Position numbers and translations under genes: made by a program. Below, piece by piece: positions 52,296 through 61,147 of a DNA stretch of 64,000 bases. How positions within the stretch are numbered: the first letter of the stretch is position 1; each line of letters opens with the position of its first letter. A model generated the notes under the pieces. That model saw only the letters and a program-made list of their open reading frames with translations. It was not told where the DNA came from and did no database searches. Origin of the DNA: Paracoccus denitrificans (GTDB taxonomy: Bacteria; Pseudomonadota; Alphaproteobacteria; Rhodobacterales; Rhodobacteraceae); the NCBI GenBank assembly GCA_005768755.1, contig VAFL01000002.1:326472-390471 (forward strand), read 5' to 3'.

Positions 52296-53810
52296 ATGCT
52301 CGACCATCTCGAATTCACCGCGCCCGAACCGAAGCGTATCGCCGGTGCCCAATCGGACTGGGAACTGGTGATCGGGCTGGAGGTTCATGCGCAGGTCAGC
52401 AGCAATGCCAAGCTGTTTTCGGGCGCATCGACCAGCTTCGGGGCCGAACCAAACAGCAATGTGGCCTTCGTCGATGCCGCCATGCCCGGCATGCTGCCGG
52501 TCATCAACGAATACTGCGTGGCGCAGGCTGTGAAGACCGGGCTGGGCTTGAAGGCTGCCATCAACCTGTTCAGCGCGTTCGACCGCAAGAATTATTTTTA
52601 CCCGGATCTGCCGCAGGGCTATCAGATCAGCCAGCTTTACCACCCCATCGTCGGCGAAGGCGAAATAATCGTCGATATGGGCCCCGGCATCGCGCGCCGC
52701 GTCAGGATCGAACGTATCCATCTGGAACAGGATGCCGGCAAGTCGATCCATGACATGGACCCGAACATGTCATTCATCGACTTCAACCGTACCGGTGTCG
52801 CGCTGATGGAGATCGTCAGCCGCCCCGACATTCGCGGCCCCGAGGAAGCGGCGGCCTATGTCAGCAAGCTGCGCCAGATCATGCGTTATCTGGGCACCTG
52901 CGACGGCAATATGCAGAACGGCAATCTGCGCGCCGACGTGAACGTATCGGTCTGCAGGCCGGGGGATTACGAACGGTTCATCGAAACCGGCGATTTCGGC
53001 GTGCTGGGCACGCGCTGCGAGATCAAGAACATGAACTCGTTGCGTTTCATCCAGCAGGCGATCGAATACGAGGCGCGTCGCCAGATCGCCATCATCGAGG
53101 ATGGCGGCAAGATCGTTCAGGAAACCCGGCTGTATAATCCCGACGACGGCAAGACCCATTCCATGCGTTCAAAGGAAGAAGCGCATGACTATCGTTATTT
53201 CCCCGATCCCGATCTTCTTCCGCTGGAAATCGAGCAGGCCTGGGTCGATCAGATCGGCAGCTCCATGCCAGAGCTGCCGGATGCCAAGAAGGTTCGCTTC
53301 GTTCGCGATATGGGCCTGTCGGAATATGATGCGGGCGTTCTGACGGCCGAGCTGGAAAATGCCAACTATTTCGAGGCTGTCGCGCATGGCCGGGACGGCA
53401 AGATGGCCGCGAACTGGGTGATCAACGAGTTGTTTGGCAGGCTGAACAAGGAAGGATTGACGATCGAGTCGTCGCCCGTCAGCGCCGATCAGCTGGGTGG
53501 GATCGTTGATCTGATCGGGCGTGGCGATATTTCAGGCAAGATCGCAAAGGATCTGTTCGAAATCGTATGGAGCGAGGGCGGCGACCCGGCGCAGATCGTT
53601 GATGCGCGCGGCATGAAGCAGGTCACCGATCTGGGTGCGATCGAAGCGGCGGTGGATGAAATCATCGCGGCCAATCCTGCACAGGTCGAAAAGGCCAAGG
53701 CCAATCCGAAACTTGCCGGCTGGTTTGTCGGGCAGGTCCTGAAAGCGACCGGCGGCAAAGCGAACCCGGCAGCGGTGAATGAGCTGGTAGCGAAGAAACT
53801 GGGCCTTTGA
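52296..53810 (+). CDS. gatB: Asp/Glu-tRNA(Asn/Gln) amidotransferase subunit B
   Basis: 504 residues. The N-terminal kinase-like domain has WELVIGLEVHAQ, NEYCVAQAVKTGLGL, FDRKNYFYPDLPQGYQISQ, IHLEQDAGKS and NRTGVALMEIVSRPD. A cradle follows (KMAANWVINELFG), then a C-terminal YqeY-like tail domain (NPKLAGWFVGQVLKATGGKA). With GatA and GatC it converts misacylated Glu-tRNA(Gln) or Asp-tRNA(Asn) to the correct amide. gatA and gatC are not adjacent. AGGA precedes the ATG. Confidence 0.98.
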   Translation: MLDHLEFTAPEPKRIAGAQSDWELVIGLEVHAQVSSNAKLFSGASTSFGAEPNSNVAFVDAAMPGMLPVINEYCVAQAVKTGLGLKAAINLFSAFDRKNYFYPDLPQGYQISQLYHPIVGEGEIIVDMGPGIARRVRIERIHLEQDAGKSIHDMDPNMSFIDFNRTGVALMEIVSRPDIRGPEEAAAYVSKLRQIMRYLGTCDGNMQNGNLRADVNVSVCRPGDYERFIETGDFGVLGTRCEIKNMNSLRFIQQAIEYEARRQIAIIEDGGKIVQETRLYNPDDGKTHSMRSKEEAHDYRYFPDPDLLPLEIEQAWVDQIGSSMPELPDAKKVRFVRDMGLSEYDAGVLTAELENANYFEAVAHGRDGKMAANWVINELFGRLNKEGLTIESSPVSADQLGGIVDLIGRGDISGKIAKDLFEIVWSEGGDPAQIVDARGMKQVTDLGAIEAAVDEIIAANPAQVEKAKANPKLAGWFVGQVLKATGGKANPAAVNELVAKKLGL

Positions 53811-54313
53811 CCGGAATCAGCCGATGGCGGCTGGCATGGGCTTTTCTGGCCCTCGCCCTGCCCCTTCAGTTGCTGATCTGGCGCGTCTGGATATTGCCTG
53901 ATGACCTTCACCAAAGCCAGCTGGCCGGGCTGGCTTATCTGCTTGCGCCAGTTCTGGCTGCGGCCATCATGGGCGCGATATGGCGTGCGCGGCTGCCGGC
54001 CCGCCCGGACTTGGCCATGCGCCGCCCCTACAGCCGGGCGATGGCCTATCTGCTGTTTGCCTCGGACGTCCTGTTGCTCTGGTTCGTGATGTGGCTAGCG
54101 CTCAGGATGTCCGGCATCGATGCGCCGGACAATCCGCTTGCGATGCTTTTCACCAACGCCTCGATTCTGTTCAACGGAAAAGGACTGATCCTGCTGATCC
54201 CGTCATTACTTTTTCAGTTTCTGATCTGCCTGATACAGACAGAAGTCGGGCTGTTCCTGGGCGTCTGGCTGATGGACAGCATGGCAAGCCACAATGGCAG
54301 CCTGGACCGGTGA
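53807..54313 (+). CDS. Four-helix membrane protein coupled to gatB
   Basis: 168 residues from a TTG start that overlaps the gatB stop (TTGA). About four hydrophobic segments: LAWAFLALALPLQLLIW, LAGLAYLLAPVLAAAIMGAI, MAYLLFASDVLLLWFVMWLAL and LILLIPSLLFQFLICLIQTEVGLF. There are no known motifs. Tight overlap with gatB suggests cotranslation, but no functional link is evident. Family not recognised. Confidence 0.75.
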   Translation: MTGISRWRLAWAFLALALPLQLLIWRVWILPDDLHQSQLAGLAYLLAPVLAAAIMGAIWRARLPARPDLAMRRPYSRAMAYLLFASDVLLLWFVMWLALRMSGIDAPDNPLAMLFTNASILFNGKGLILLIPSLLFQFLICLIQTEVGLFLGVWLMDSMASHNGSLDR

Positions 54314-54549
54314 TCCGTTTTCGCTTTGGCCATACTACAAAAAACGGCTGACCGCGCCCTGCTTCGCCGGCACGGGCCTGAAATATCAGGACCAGTTTGT
54401 CCCCTGTCCGGGACTCGCTGCGCCGCTGGCAACCGGGCGCTGCGGCGGTATCGGCGGTTTGTCTGTATCCACGCGGAAATTCGCGCAGACGGGCTGGCAA
54501 GGACGCGTCAGCCGTTTTATTCTTCACCAACTGTCAGAAGGATACGTCG

Positions 54550-55008
54550 TTGACCCTCTATGAATATACCGCCGTGCCCGCGCCGATGCGCAGCGAGAAG
54601 ACGAAAGGGGCCAAGACCCCCGCAGACCGCTATGCCGCCACCCTGACCGATGCGATCAATCTCATGGCCCGGGATGGCTGGGAATACCTGCGCGCAGAAA
54701 CGCTTCCGTCAGAGGAGCGCAGCGGTCTGACGGGCCGCACGACGCTGTTTCACAACCTGCTGATTTTCCGTCGTGCATATTTGGCAGGCCATCAGGCCGA
54801 GGCACCGCAGGCAGCCGGCACTGTGGCTGTTACGCATTCCCCCGCGCCGGCGCCTGCCCCTGCGCATCAACCGGAACCTGCGGGCCAGCCACAGCAGGTG
54901 ACCGAAAAAGTCACACCGTCGCCGGTCTTTTCCGAAAAGATGCCGCTGGCCGGCAAGGCCGGTCAGGATGATCCCAAGGCAGCGGCGACGCCGAAGGCTG
55001 CGGGTTGA
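54550..55008 (+). CDS. DUF4177-like protein
   Basis: 152 residues from a TTG start at 54550, supported by AGAAGGA 9-10 bases upstream and by the typical N-terminus LTLYEYTAVPAPMR. The first ~75 residues match DUF4177: KGAKTPADRYAATLTDAINL, MARDGWEYLRAETLPSEERSGLTGRTT and HNLLIFRR. The remaining half is Pro/Ala/Gln-rich and disordered. Cytoplasmic, function unknown. The 236 bp before it hold no recognisable gene. Confidence 0.8.
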   Translation: MTLYEYTAVPAPMRSEKTKGAKTPADRYAATLTDAINLMARDGWEYLRAETLPSEERSGLTGRTTLFHNLLIFRRAYLAGHQAEAPQAAGTVAVTHSPAPAPAPAHQPEPAGQPQQVTEKVTPSPVFSEKMPLAGKAGQDDPKAAATPKAAG

Positions 55009-55032
55009 ACACAATCCCTGTGCCCGGCCCCT

Positions 55033-55365
55033 TTAATGCGGGCCGGCACCTGAAAACATGTTGATGACGATCACGCCGCCGGTGATCATCGCAATGCCGA
55101 TGAACGCGGCCGTGTCCAGATGCTGATTGAGGAACACGACCCCGATCAGCGAGATCAGCGCGATCCCTGCACCCGACCAGATTGCATAGACGATCCCCAT
55201 CGGCATCGACTGGACAACCACTGACAGTGCATAAAACGCCAGGCCGTAACAGACGGCCATCAGAAGTGTTGGCAGTATCCGGGTGAACTGGGCCGATTGC
55301 TGCAACGCGGTCGTGCCGATCACCTCCAGCAGGATCGCCCCGCCAAGCCACGCCCAGACTGGCAT
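55033..55365 (-). CDS. SMR family multidrug efflux protein (EmrE-like)
   Basis: 110 residues with four helices. The essential Glu is in the first helix (AWLGGAILLEVIGTTALQQS). GLAFYALSVVVQSMPMGIVYAIWSGAGIALISLIGVV is diagnostic, with the W of the binding chamber. Small multidrug resistance proteins export lipophilic cations, or guanidinium, in exchange for protons as antiparallel dimers. The start codon shares one base with the miaB stop (TGATG), so it is the second gene of a miaB-smr unit. Confidence 0.95.
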   Translation of the reverse strand: MPVWAWLGGAILLEVIGTTALQQSAQFTRILPTLLMAVCYGLAFYALSVVVQSMPMGIVYAIWSGAGIALISLIGVVFLNQHLDTAAFIGIAMITGGVIVINMFSGAGPH

Positions 55366-56678
55366 CAGACAAGCCGTCCGGCCAAAGAGTTGGCGGCGGA
55401 ATGCGTGATCTCCACCTCGACCAATTCGCCCACCTGCGCTTCAGGGGCCTCGACGAAGACCGAATGCAGATAGTCGGATTTGCCGATCATTTGTCCCTGC
55501 TGACGGCCGGACTTCTCGAAAAGCACACCAAGCCGGCGACCGATCATGCTTTCCTGCGCGGCTTTCTGCTGGCGCGACAACAAGGCCTGCATTTCCTGCA
55601 AACGCGCATCCGCGACCTCTGACGGGACCTCTTCGCGGCCAGCCGCCGGCGTGCCAGGGCGCGCCGAGTACTTGAAGCTGAAAGCGGTGCCGTAACCCAC
55701 ATCCTCGATCAGTTTCAGCGTATCACGGTGATCCTGATCGGTCTCGCCGGGGAAACCGGCGATAAAATCGGATGTCAGCATGATATCGGGGCGCGCCGCG
55801 CGAATGCGGTCGATCAGGCGCAGATATTGCGCCGCAGTATGTTTGCGGTTCATCGCCTTCAGAACCCTGTCGCTGCCTGACTGCACGGGCAGGTGCAGAT
55901 AAGGCATCAGCTTGGGTTCATTGCCATGCGCCTCGATCAGGTCGTCGGTCATGTCGTTGGGATGGCTGGTCGTATAGCGAATACGGTCCAGCCCTTCGAT
56001 TTCCGCCACAGCCCGGATCAGTCGCCCGAAATGCCATTCGCGGCCGTCTGCCCCTGCCCCGTGCCAGCCATTCACATTCTGGCCCAGAAGCGTGATCTCG
56101 CGCACACCGCGCGCGACCAGGTCACGCGCTTCCGACAGGACGCGTTCGACCGGGCGGCTGACTTCGGCACCCCGCGTATAGGGCACCACGCAGAAGGCGC
56201 AGAACTTGTCGCAGCCCTCCTGCACGGTCAGGAAGGCCGTCGGCGCGCGGCGGGTGGCGCGCGACTGCGGCAGGTGATCGAACTTGTCCTCGGCCGGGAA
56301 TTCGGTCAGCACGCGCGGGCCTTCTCCGCGTGCCATGGCTGGCAGCTTGTGATAGCTTTGCGGCCCGACCACCAGATCGACCAGGGGCATCCGGTTCACG
56401 ATTTCCTCGCCCTCGGCCTGGGCAACGCAACCCGCGACGGCGATCTTCAGATCGGGCTTTTCTGCCTTCAGCGGCTTCAACCGGCCCAGATCCGAATACA
56501 GCTTCTCGGCCGCTTTCTCTCGGATATGGCAGGTATTCAGCAGCACCATATCGGCCTCTGCCTGATCCTCGGTCAGGACATAACCATCAGCACCCATGGC
56601 CTCGGCCATGCGTGAGCTGTCATAGACATTCATCTGACAGCCGTAGGTCTTGATGAACAGCTTCTTCGGTGCAGCCAT
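55365..56678 (-). CDS. miaB: tRNA-2-methylthio-N6-dimethylallyladenosine synthase
   Basis: 437 residues. The N-terminal UPF0004 domain has cluster cysteines in KTYGCQMNVYDS, LLNTCHIREKAAEK and AVAGCVAQAEG. The radical-SAM motif is GCDKFCAFCVVPYTRG. HLPVQSGSDRVLKAMNR and DFIAGFPGETD follow, with a TRAM domain at the C-terminus (SVFVEAPEAQVGELVEVEIT). It adds the 2-methylthio group to i6A37 of tRNAs using SAM and two Fe-S clusters. AAGGA precedes the ATG. The ybeZ/ybeY genes that often follow are absent. Confidence 0.98.
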   Translation of the reverse strand: MAAPKKLFIKTYGCQMNVYDSSRMAEAMGADGYVLTEDQAEADMVLLNTCHIREKAAEKLYSDLGRLKPLKAEKPDLKIAVAGCVAQAEGEEIVNRMPLVDLVVGPQSYHKLPAMARGEGPRVLTEFPAEDKFDHLPQSRATRRAPTAFLTVQEGCDKFCAFCVVPYTRGAEVSRPVERVLSEARDLVARGVREITLLGQNVNGWHGAGADGREWHFGRLIRAVAEIEGLDRIRYTTSHPNDMTDDLIEAHGNEPKLMPYLHLPVQSGSDRVLKAMNRKHTAAQYLRLIDRIRAARPDIMLTSDFIAGFPGETDQDHRDTLKLIEDVGYGTAFSFKYSARPGTPAAGREEVPSEVADARLQEMQALLSRQQKAAQESMIGRRLGVLFEKSGRQQGQMIGKSDYLHSVFVEAPEAQVGELVEVEITHSAANSLAGRLV

Positions 56679-56736
56679 GATGCGTTCCTTTTCAAGCGCG
56701 CGTCATACCTGATTGATCAGATAAAGAGAAGCCGGC

Positions 56737-57120
56737 CTATAAAAACCCCCGCCAGACCAGAACCCAGACGATGACGATGCCAAGCACCAGAAGCCCGAAC
56801 ACGACCGAGGCCGCGAAATTCGTCGCCTTTTCCTGCATCCACGTCACCCTGCCAAAGGGTTTGAGGTAGGCAACCAGATCGGCATGGGCCTGCGCGGCGT
56901 CACGAAAGTCCGTTTGCCGGGCGATCTTTGGCATATTGGTCACCTGTTCAGCGTCGCGCAGGATCACAGCCTTCTTGTACAAATTCCGCGGAAGTGCCCC
57001 GCCACGGCGGCGCAGCATGGTGTCCAGATCGATCGCTTCGCCACGGCCAGCCCCGCCCAAACGGGTCGCCATCAGCACGGCAACTTCCTCGGCCCAGCTT
57101 CTTACATTCAGCGGTGTCAT
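56737..57120 (-). CDS. Tail-anchored hypothetical membrane protein, 127 aa
   Basis: The protein is soluble and helical for ~95 residues (RSWAEEVAVLMATRLGGAGRG, DLDTMLRRRGGALPRNLYKKAVILRDAEQ, DFRDAAQAHADLVAYL) and ends with one strong C-terminal helix (FAASVVFGLLVLGIVIVWVLVW) and a 4-residue tail. This suggests a tail-anchored inner-membrane topology facing the cytoplasm. GGGG precedes the ATG. Not recognised by function; divergent from the alpha/beta hydrolase gene. Confidence 0.75.
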   Translation of the reverse strand: MTPLNVRSWAEEVAVLMATRLGGAGRGEAIDLDTMLRRRGGALPRNLYKKAVILRDAEQVTNMPKIARQTDFRDAAQAHADLVAYLKPFGRVTWMQEKATNFAASVVFGLLVLGIVIVWVLVWRGFL

Positions 57121-57190
57121 CGCGTCCCCCGTTTGGCATCACTACATAGACGGGCTGGCGGTGGCAATCCAGCCCGGCTAAGCTGGCCGC

Positions 57191-57964
57191 ATGAAACTGA
57201 ACACACTCATTTCCGGCGAAGAAAACGGCCTGCCGCCAGTGCTTCTGGTCCACGGTCTTTTCGGATCGGCAAAGAACCTGGGCGGAGTGGCCCGACGCCT
57301 GGACGGTGATCGCAAGGTGATTGCGGTCGATATGCGCAATCACGGCGATTCGCCGCATGATGCTGACCATTCATATCCTGCACTCGCGGATGATCTGAGC
57401 GAGGTCATCGCCGCGCATGGCGGTCAGGCCGATGTTGTGGGCCATTCGATGGGCGGGAAGGCATCAATGGTGCTGGCACTGTCCCGCCCCGAGGCGGTGC
57501 GGCGCCTTTGCGTGCTGGATATCGCCCCCGTCGGCTATCGTCACAGCCAGCAGGAATATATCGACGCGATGTCAGGTCTCGATCTCAGCGGGCTGAAACT
57601 TCGCTCCGATGCAGACAAGCGCCTGGCAGCAACGGTTGACGAGCCGGGCGTGCGCGCGTTCCTTTTGCAAAGCCTTGATCTGAAGTCAGATCCGCCACGC
57701 TGGAAGCTGAACCTTGATGTCTTAAGCGATCAGATGGAACTGCTGACTGGCTGGCCTGAGGGTCTGACGCCGGGGGCTTTCGACGGACCTGCACTGTTTT
57801 TGGCCGGAGGCGAATCTGATTATGCCCGGCCCGGACATAATGCCGACGCCATTCGCGAATATTTCCCGCAGGCAGAGCTGCGTTATTTTCCGCAATGCGG
57901 CCACTGGCTACATGCAGAGGAGCCGAAGCTGGTCGCCGACGCGGTCGCCGCGTTTCTGGCCTGA
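57191..57964 (+). CDS. Alpha/beta hydrolase (YbfF-like esterase)
   Basis: 257 residues with the canonical fold: oxyanion-hole region LLVHGLFGSAKNLGGVAR, AVDMRNHGDSPH, nucleophile serine in VGHSMGGKASMVL, acid region LFLAGGESDYARPGHNADAI and catalytic His in YFPQCGHWLHAEEPKLVAD. It is close in pattern to E. coli YbfF, a thioesterase/esterase acting on short acyl substrates. Cytoplasmic. Convergent with the ribosomal S10 cluster, separated by a bidirectional terminator. Confidence 0.93.
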   Translation: MKLNTLISGEENGLPPVLLVHGLFGSAKNLGGVARRLDGDRKVIAVDMRNHGDSPHDADHSYPALADDLSEVIAAHGGQADVVGHSMGGKASMVLALSRPEAVRRLCVLDIAPVGYRHSQQEYIDAMSGLDLSGLKLRSDADKRLAATVDEPGVRAFLLQSLDLKSDPPRWKLNLDVLSDQMELLTGWPEGLTPGAFDGPALFLAGGESDYARPGHNADAIREYFPQAELRYFPQCGHWLHAEEPKLVADAVAAFLA

Positions 57965-57992
57965 AACACCCGATACAAGCGTCATTCCAACG

Positions 57993-58021
57993 AAAAACCC
58001 CGCCGTCTCCGGCGGGGTTTT
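57993..58021. terminator. Bidirectional terminator between the hydrolase gene and rplP
   Basis: AAACCCCGCCG / CGGCGGGGTTT, an 11-bp perfect stem with a TCTC loop, has T-runs on both strands. It ends the S10 cluster transcript after rplP as well as the hydrolase gene. Confidence 0.9.
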
Positions 58022-58047
58022 CCATTTCAGCATAAGCAGATGCGAGA

Positions 58048-58461
58048 TTACCAGTCGGTACGCTCGACGATTCGGGTCAGAACCGGAAGCTTCATTGCGC
58101 CAAGGCGCAGGGCTTCGCGGGCGATATCATCGCTGACGCCGTCGATTTCGAACATGATCCGACCGGGATGGACGCGGGCAGCCCAGTAATCGACCGAACC
58201 CTTACCTTTACCCATCCGCACTTCGGTCGGCTTCGACGAAACCGGAACATCCGGGAAAATCCGGATCCAGACCCGGCCCTGACGCTTCATGTGGCGGGTG
58301 ATCGCGCGGCGGGCCGCTTCGATCTGGCGCGCGGTGACGCGCTCGGGCTCGGTCGCTTTCAGGGCGAAGGAACCGAAGTTCAGATCATATCCGCCCTTCG
58401 CTTCGCCGTGAATCCGGCCCTTGTGCTGTTTGCGGAACTTCGTCCGTTTCGGTTGCAGCAT
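58048..58461 (-). CDS. rplP: 50S ribosomal protein L16
   Basis: 137 residues, complete: MLQPKRTKFRKQHKGRIHG, RQIEAARRAITRHMKRQGRVWIRIFPD, RMGKGKGSVDYWAARVHPGR and the PVLTRIVERTDW end. It binds 23S rRNA near the A-site tRNA elbow. It is the last gene of the cluster in this window: rpmC (L29) and rpsQ (S17), which usually follow rplP in bacteria, are not there, and a terminator follows instead. Confidence 0.98.
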   Translation of the reverse strand: MLQPKRTKFRKQHKGRIHGEAKGGYDLNFGSFALKATEPERVTARQIEAARRAITRHMKRQGRVWIRIFPDVPVSSKPTEVRMGKGKGSVDYWAARVHPGRIMFEIDGVSDDIAREALRLGAMKLPVLTRIVERTDW

Positions 58462-58474
58462 TGTTTCCTACTCC

Positions 58475-59191
58475 TTACCGGCTGTCGCGATCGCGACGCG
58501 GACCACGCGGCGCCGGACCTTCCTGAGCCTCGGCCGCCTTGCGGTCACGAGCCTGCGGATCATGTTCCATGATCTCGCCTTTGAAGATCCAGACCTTGAT
58601 GCCGATGATCCCGTAAGGGGTCATGGCTTCCGCCAGCGCATAGTCGATGTCAGCGCGCAGCGTGTGCAGCGGCACACGGCCTTCGCGATACCATTCGGTC
58701 CGTGCGATCTCGGCACCGCCCAGACGGCCGGCGACGTTCACGCGGATACCAAGCGCACCCATGCGCATCGCGTTCTGAACCGCGCGCTTCATCGCGCGGC
58801 GGAACGAAACCCGACGCTCCAGCTGCTGCGCGATGGACTCCGCGACCAGGGCGGCGTCCAGTTCCGGCTTGCGGACTTCGACGATGTTCAGGTGCAGCTC
58901 GCTATCGGTGAACTGCGCCAGCTTCTTGCGCAGAACCTCGATATCGGCGCCCTTCTTGCCGATGATCACACCCGGACGGGCAGCGTGAATGGTCACGCGT
59001 GCCTTCTTGTGCGGGCGCTCGATGATGACGCGGCTGATGCCGGCCTGCTTGGCTTCCTTCTTCACGAAGTCCCGGATCTTCAGGTCTTCGAGCAACAGTT
59101 TGCCATAGTCCTTGTCGTCGGCGTACCAACGGCTGTCCCAGGTGCGGTTGACCTGGAGGCGCATCCCTACGGGGTTAACCTTCTGACCCAT
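58475..59191 (-). CDS. rpsC: 30S ribosomal protein S3
   Basis: 238 residues: MGQKVNPVGMRLQVNRTWDS, the KH domain with HAARPGVIIGKKGADIEVLRKKL (GxxG loop IGKKG), VAESIAQQLERRVSFRRAMKRAVQ, RTEWYREGRVPLHTLRADIDY and GIIGIKVWIFKGE. It ends in an Arg/Pro-rich tail typical of alphaproteobacteria. Its ATG shares one base with the rplV stop (TAATG), giving tight coupling. Confidence 0.98.
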   Translation of the reverse strand: MGQKVNPVGMRLQVNRTWDSRWYADDKDYGKLLLEDLKIRDFVKKEAKQAGISRVIIERPHKKARVTIHAARPGVIIGKKGADIEVLRKKLAQFTDSELHLNIVEVRKPELDAALVAESIAQQLERRVSFRRAMKRAVQNAMRMGALGIRVNVAGRLGGAEIARTEWYREGRVPLHTLRADIDYALAEAMTPYGIIGIKVWIFKGEIMEHDPQARDRKAAEAQEGPAPRGPRRDRDSR

Positions 59192-59643
59192 TACGCTTGC
59201 TCCTCTGCGGTGGTCGCCTTGGCGGGCTTGCGGGCAGCCTTCTTGGCCTCCGCAGCAGCGGCCGCGGCGGCCGGATCGACCTCGCGCAGCTTGATGGTGA
59301 TTTCCGAGAACGGCTTCATGATCTTGCCATACCGGCCACGGGCGCGCGGACGGCCCCGTTTCATCACCAGGTTCTTGCCGACCCATGCCTCGGCGACGAC
59401 CAGGTTGTCGACGTCCAGGTTGTGGTTGTTTTCGGCATTCGCGATGGCCGACTGAAGGCATTTCTTCACGTCGCCCGAGATACGGCGCTTCGAGAAGGTC
59501 AGATCGGCGAGCGCCTTTTCGACCTTCTTGCCGCGGATCAGGCCGGCGACCAGGTTCAGCTTCTGCGGCGAGGTGCGAAGCATCTTGGTCTTGGCCATGG
59601 CCTCGTTATCAGCCACGCGGCGCGGATTCTTTTCCTTACCCAT
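59191..59643 (-). CDS. rplV: 50S ribosomal protein L22
   Basis: 150 residues. The start MGKEKNPRRVADNEAMAK is the Rhodobacter-type N-terminus; the core TSPQKLNLVAGLIRGKKVEK, AIANAENNHNLD and the tunnel loop RGRPRARGRYGKIMKP are intact. An Ala/Lys-rich C-terminal extension (VDPAAAAAAAEAKKAARKPA) adds about 25 residues. L22 lines the exit tunnel, and its hairpin is a macrolide-resistance site. It lies between rpsS and rpsC. Confidence 0.98.
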   Translation of the reverse strand: MGKEKNPRRVADNEAMAKTKMLRTSPQKLNLVAGLIRGKKVEKALADLTFSKRRISGDVKKCLQSAIANAENNHNLDVDNLVVAEAWVGKNLVMKRGRPRARGRYGKIMKPFSEITIKLREVDPAAAAAAAEAKKAARKPAKATTAEEQA

Positions 59644-59648
59644 GACGA

Positions 59649-59927
59649 TTACTTCCTTTTCGCTTTCTTGTCGGCGGCGTGACCATAATAGGTCCGCGTC
59701 GGCGAGTATTCCCCGAACTTCTGGCCGATCATTTCCTCGGTCACGTTGACCGGGATATGCTTGTGGCCGTTATAGACGCCGAAGGTCAGGCCGACGAATT
59801 GCGGCAGAATGGTCGAACGACGCGACCAGATCTTGATGACATCCGACTTGCCCGAATCGCGGGCTTTTTCGGCCTTCTTCAACACATATGCGTCGACGAA
59901 CGGGCCCTTCCAAACAGAACGTGCCAT
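59649..59927 (-). CDS. rpsS: 30S ribosomal protein S19
   Basis: 92 residues, MARSVWKGPFVDAYVLKKAE, IKIWSRRSTILPQFVGLTFGVYNGHKHIPV and GEYSPTRTYYGHAADKKAKRK. All conserved positions of the small-subunit head protein are present. Encoded 3 bp after rplB and 5 bp before rplV in the normal S10 order. Confidence 0.98.
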   Translation of the reverse strand: MARSVWKGPFVDAYVLKKAEKARDSGKSDVIKIWSRRSTILPQFVGLTFGVYNGHKHIPVNVTEEMIGQKFGEYSPTRTYYGHAADKKAKRK

Positions 59928-59930
59928 GGA

Positions 59931-60767
59931 TTAACGCCCCTTCTTAACGTGACGCGAGCGCAAGATATACTTGTCGGTCGCCTTGTTCGAGCGGGTTTTC
60001 TTGCCCTTGGTGTCCTTACCCCAGGGCGTAACCGGCGTGCGGCCACCCGAGGTCCGGCCCTCACCACCACCATGCGGGTGGTCGATCGGGTTCATCGCGA
60101 CACCGCGAACGCTCGGGCGGATGCCCTTGTGGCGATTGCGGCCGGCTTTACCCAGGTTCTGGTTCGAATGGTCGGCATTCGAAACCGCACCGATGGTCGC
60201 CATGCATTCCTGGCGAACCAGACGCAGTTCGCCCGAGGACAGGCGGATCTGGGCATAGCCACCGTCACGACCGACGAACTGGGCATAGGTGCCAGCCGAA
60301 CGGGCGATCTGACCGCCCTTGCCGGGCTTCAGTTCAACATTGTGGACGATCGTGCCGATCGGCATGCCGCTGAAGGGCATCGCATTGCCGGGCTTCACAT
60401 CAACCTTCGCACCGGCAACCACCTTGTCGCCAACAGCCAGACGCTGCGGTGCAAGGATATAGGCCTGGGTGCCATCTTCATATTTCACCAGTGCGATGAA
60501 GGCGGTGCGGTTGGGATCGTATTCGATCCGCTCGACCGTCGCTGCGACATCGAACTTGTTGCGCTTGAAATCGACGATGCGATACAGGCGCTTTGCCCCG
60601 CCGCCCTGGCGGCGCATGGTGATCCGTCCGGTGTTGTTCCGGCCGCCCTTCTTGGTCAGGCCCTCGGTGAGGGACTTGACCGGACGTCCTTTCCAAAGCT
60701 CCGAACGGTCGATCAGAACCAGCCCGCGCTGGCCAGGCGTCGTCGGTTTATACGACTTGAGTGCCAT
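59931..60767 (-). CDS. rplB: 50S ribosomal protein L2
   Basis: 278 residues starting MALKSYKPTTPGQRGLVLID. The RNA-binding core (RRYRIV-type KRLYRIVDFKRNKFDV), the conserved QIARSAGTYAQFVGRDGGYAQIRL region and the C-terminal VRGVAMNPIDHPHGGGEGRT with the His needed for peptidyl-transferase function are intact. Upstream codons in the same frame are not part of the protein. An 83-bp gap separates it from rplW. Confidence 0.98.
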   Translation of the reverse strand: MALKSYKPTTPGQRGLVLIDRSELWKGRPVKSLTEGLTKKGGRNNTGRITMRRQGGGAKRLYRIVDFKRNKFDVAATVERIEYDPNRTAFIALVKYEDGTQAYILAPQRLAVGDKVVAGAKVDVKPGNAMPFSGMPIGTIVHNVELKPGKGGQIARSAGTYAQFVGRDGGYAQIRLSSGELRLVRQECMATIGAVSNADHSNQNLGKAGRNRHKGIRPSVRGVAMNPIDHPHGGGEGRTSGGRTPVTPWGKDTKGKKTRSNKATDKYILRSRHVKKGR

Positions 60768-60850
60768 CTTTCTGTCTTCCGTTGCTTTGTTTCGTAAAAA
60801 ACTCACGCGGCCCCCGCACAAGGCGGAGGCCGCAATATCACGGCCTTAGA

Positions 60851-61147
60851 TCACAGTCCGGTGGACACGTCGATCGAATTGCCGGCTTCCAGCGTGACAT
60901 AGGCCTTCTTCACGTCCGAGCGGACGCCAAGACGGCCGCGGAAGCGCTTTTGCTTGCCTTTGGTCACTGTCGTGTTGACTGCCTTGACCTTGACGTCGAA
61001 CAGGTTTTCCACAGCTTCCTTGATCTGCGGCTTGTTCGCGTCCATCGCCACTTCGAAAACGAAGGCATTGCTTTCGCCTGCCATGGTCGCCTTCTCGGTG
61101 ATGATCGGCTTGCGGATCACGTCGTAATGTTCAGCTTTCGCGCTCAT
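60851..61147 (-). CDS. rplW: 50S ribosomal protein L23
   Basis: 98 residues: SAKAEHYDVIRKPIITEKAT, NAFVFEVAMDANKPQIKEAVENLFDVKVKAVNT and KQKRFRGRLGVRSDVKKAYVTL. L23 sits at the tunnel exit and docks trigger factor and SRP. The ATG overlaps the rplD stop by 4 bp. Confidence 0.98.
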   Translation of the reverse strand: MSAKAEHYDVIRKPIITEKATMAGESNAFVFEVAMDANKPQIKEAVENLFDVKVKAVNTTVTKGKQKRFRGRLGVRSDVKKAYVTLEAGNSIDVSTGL

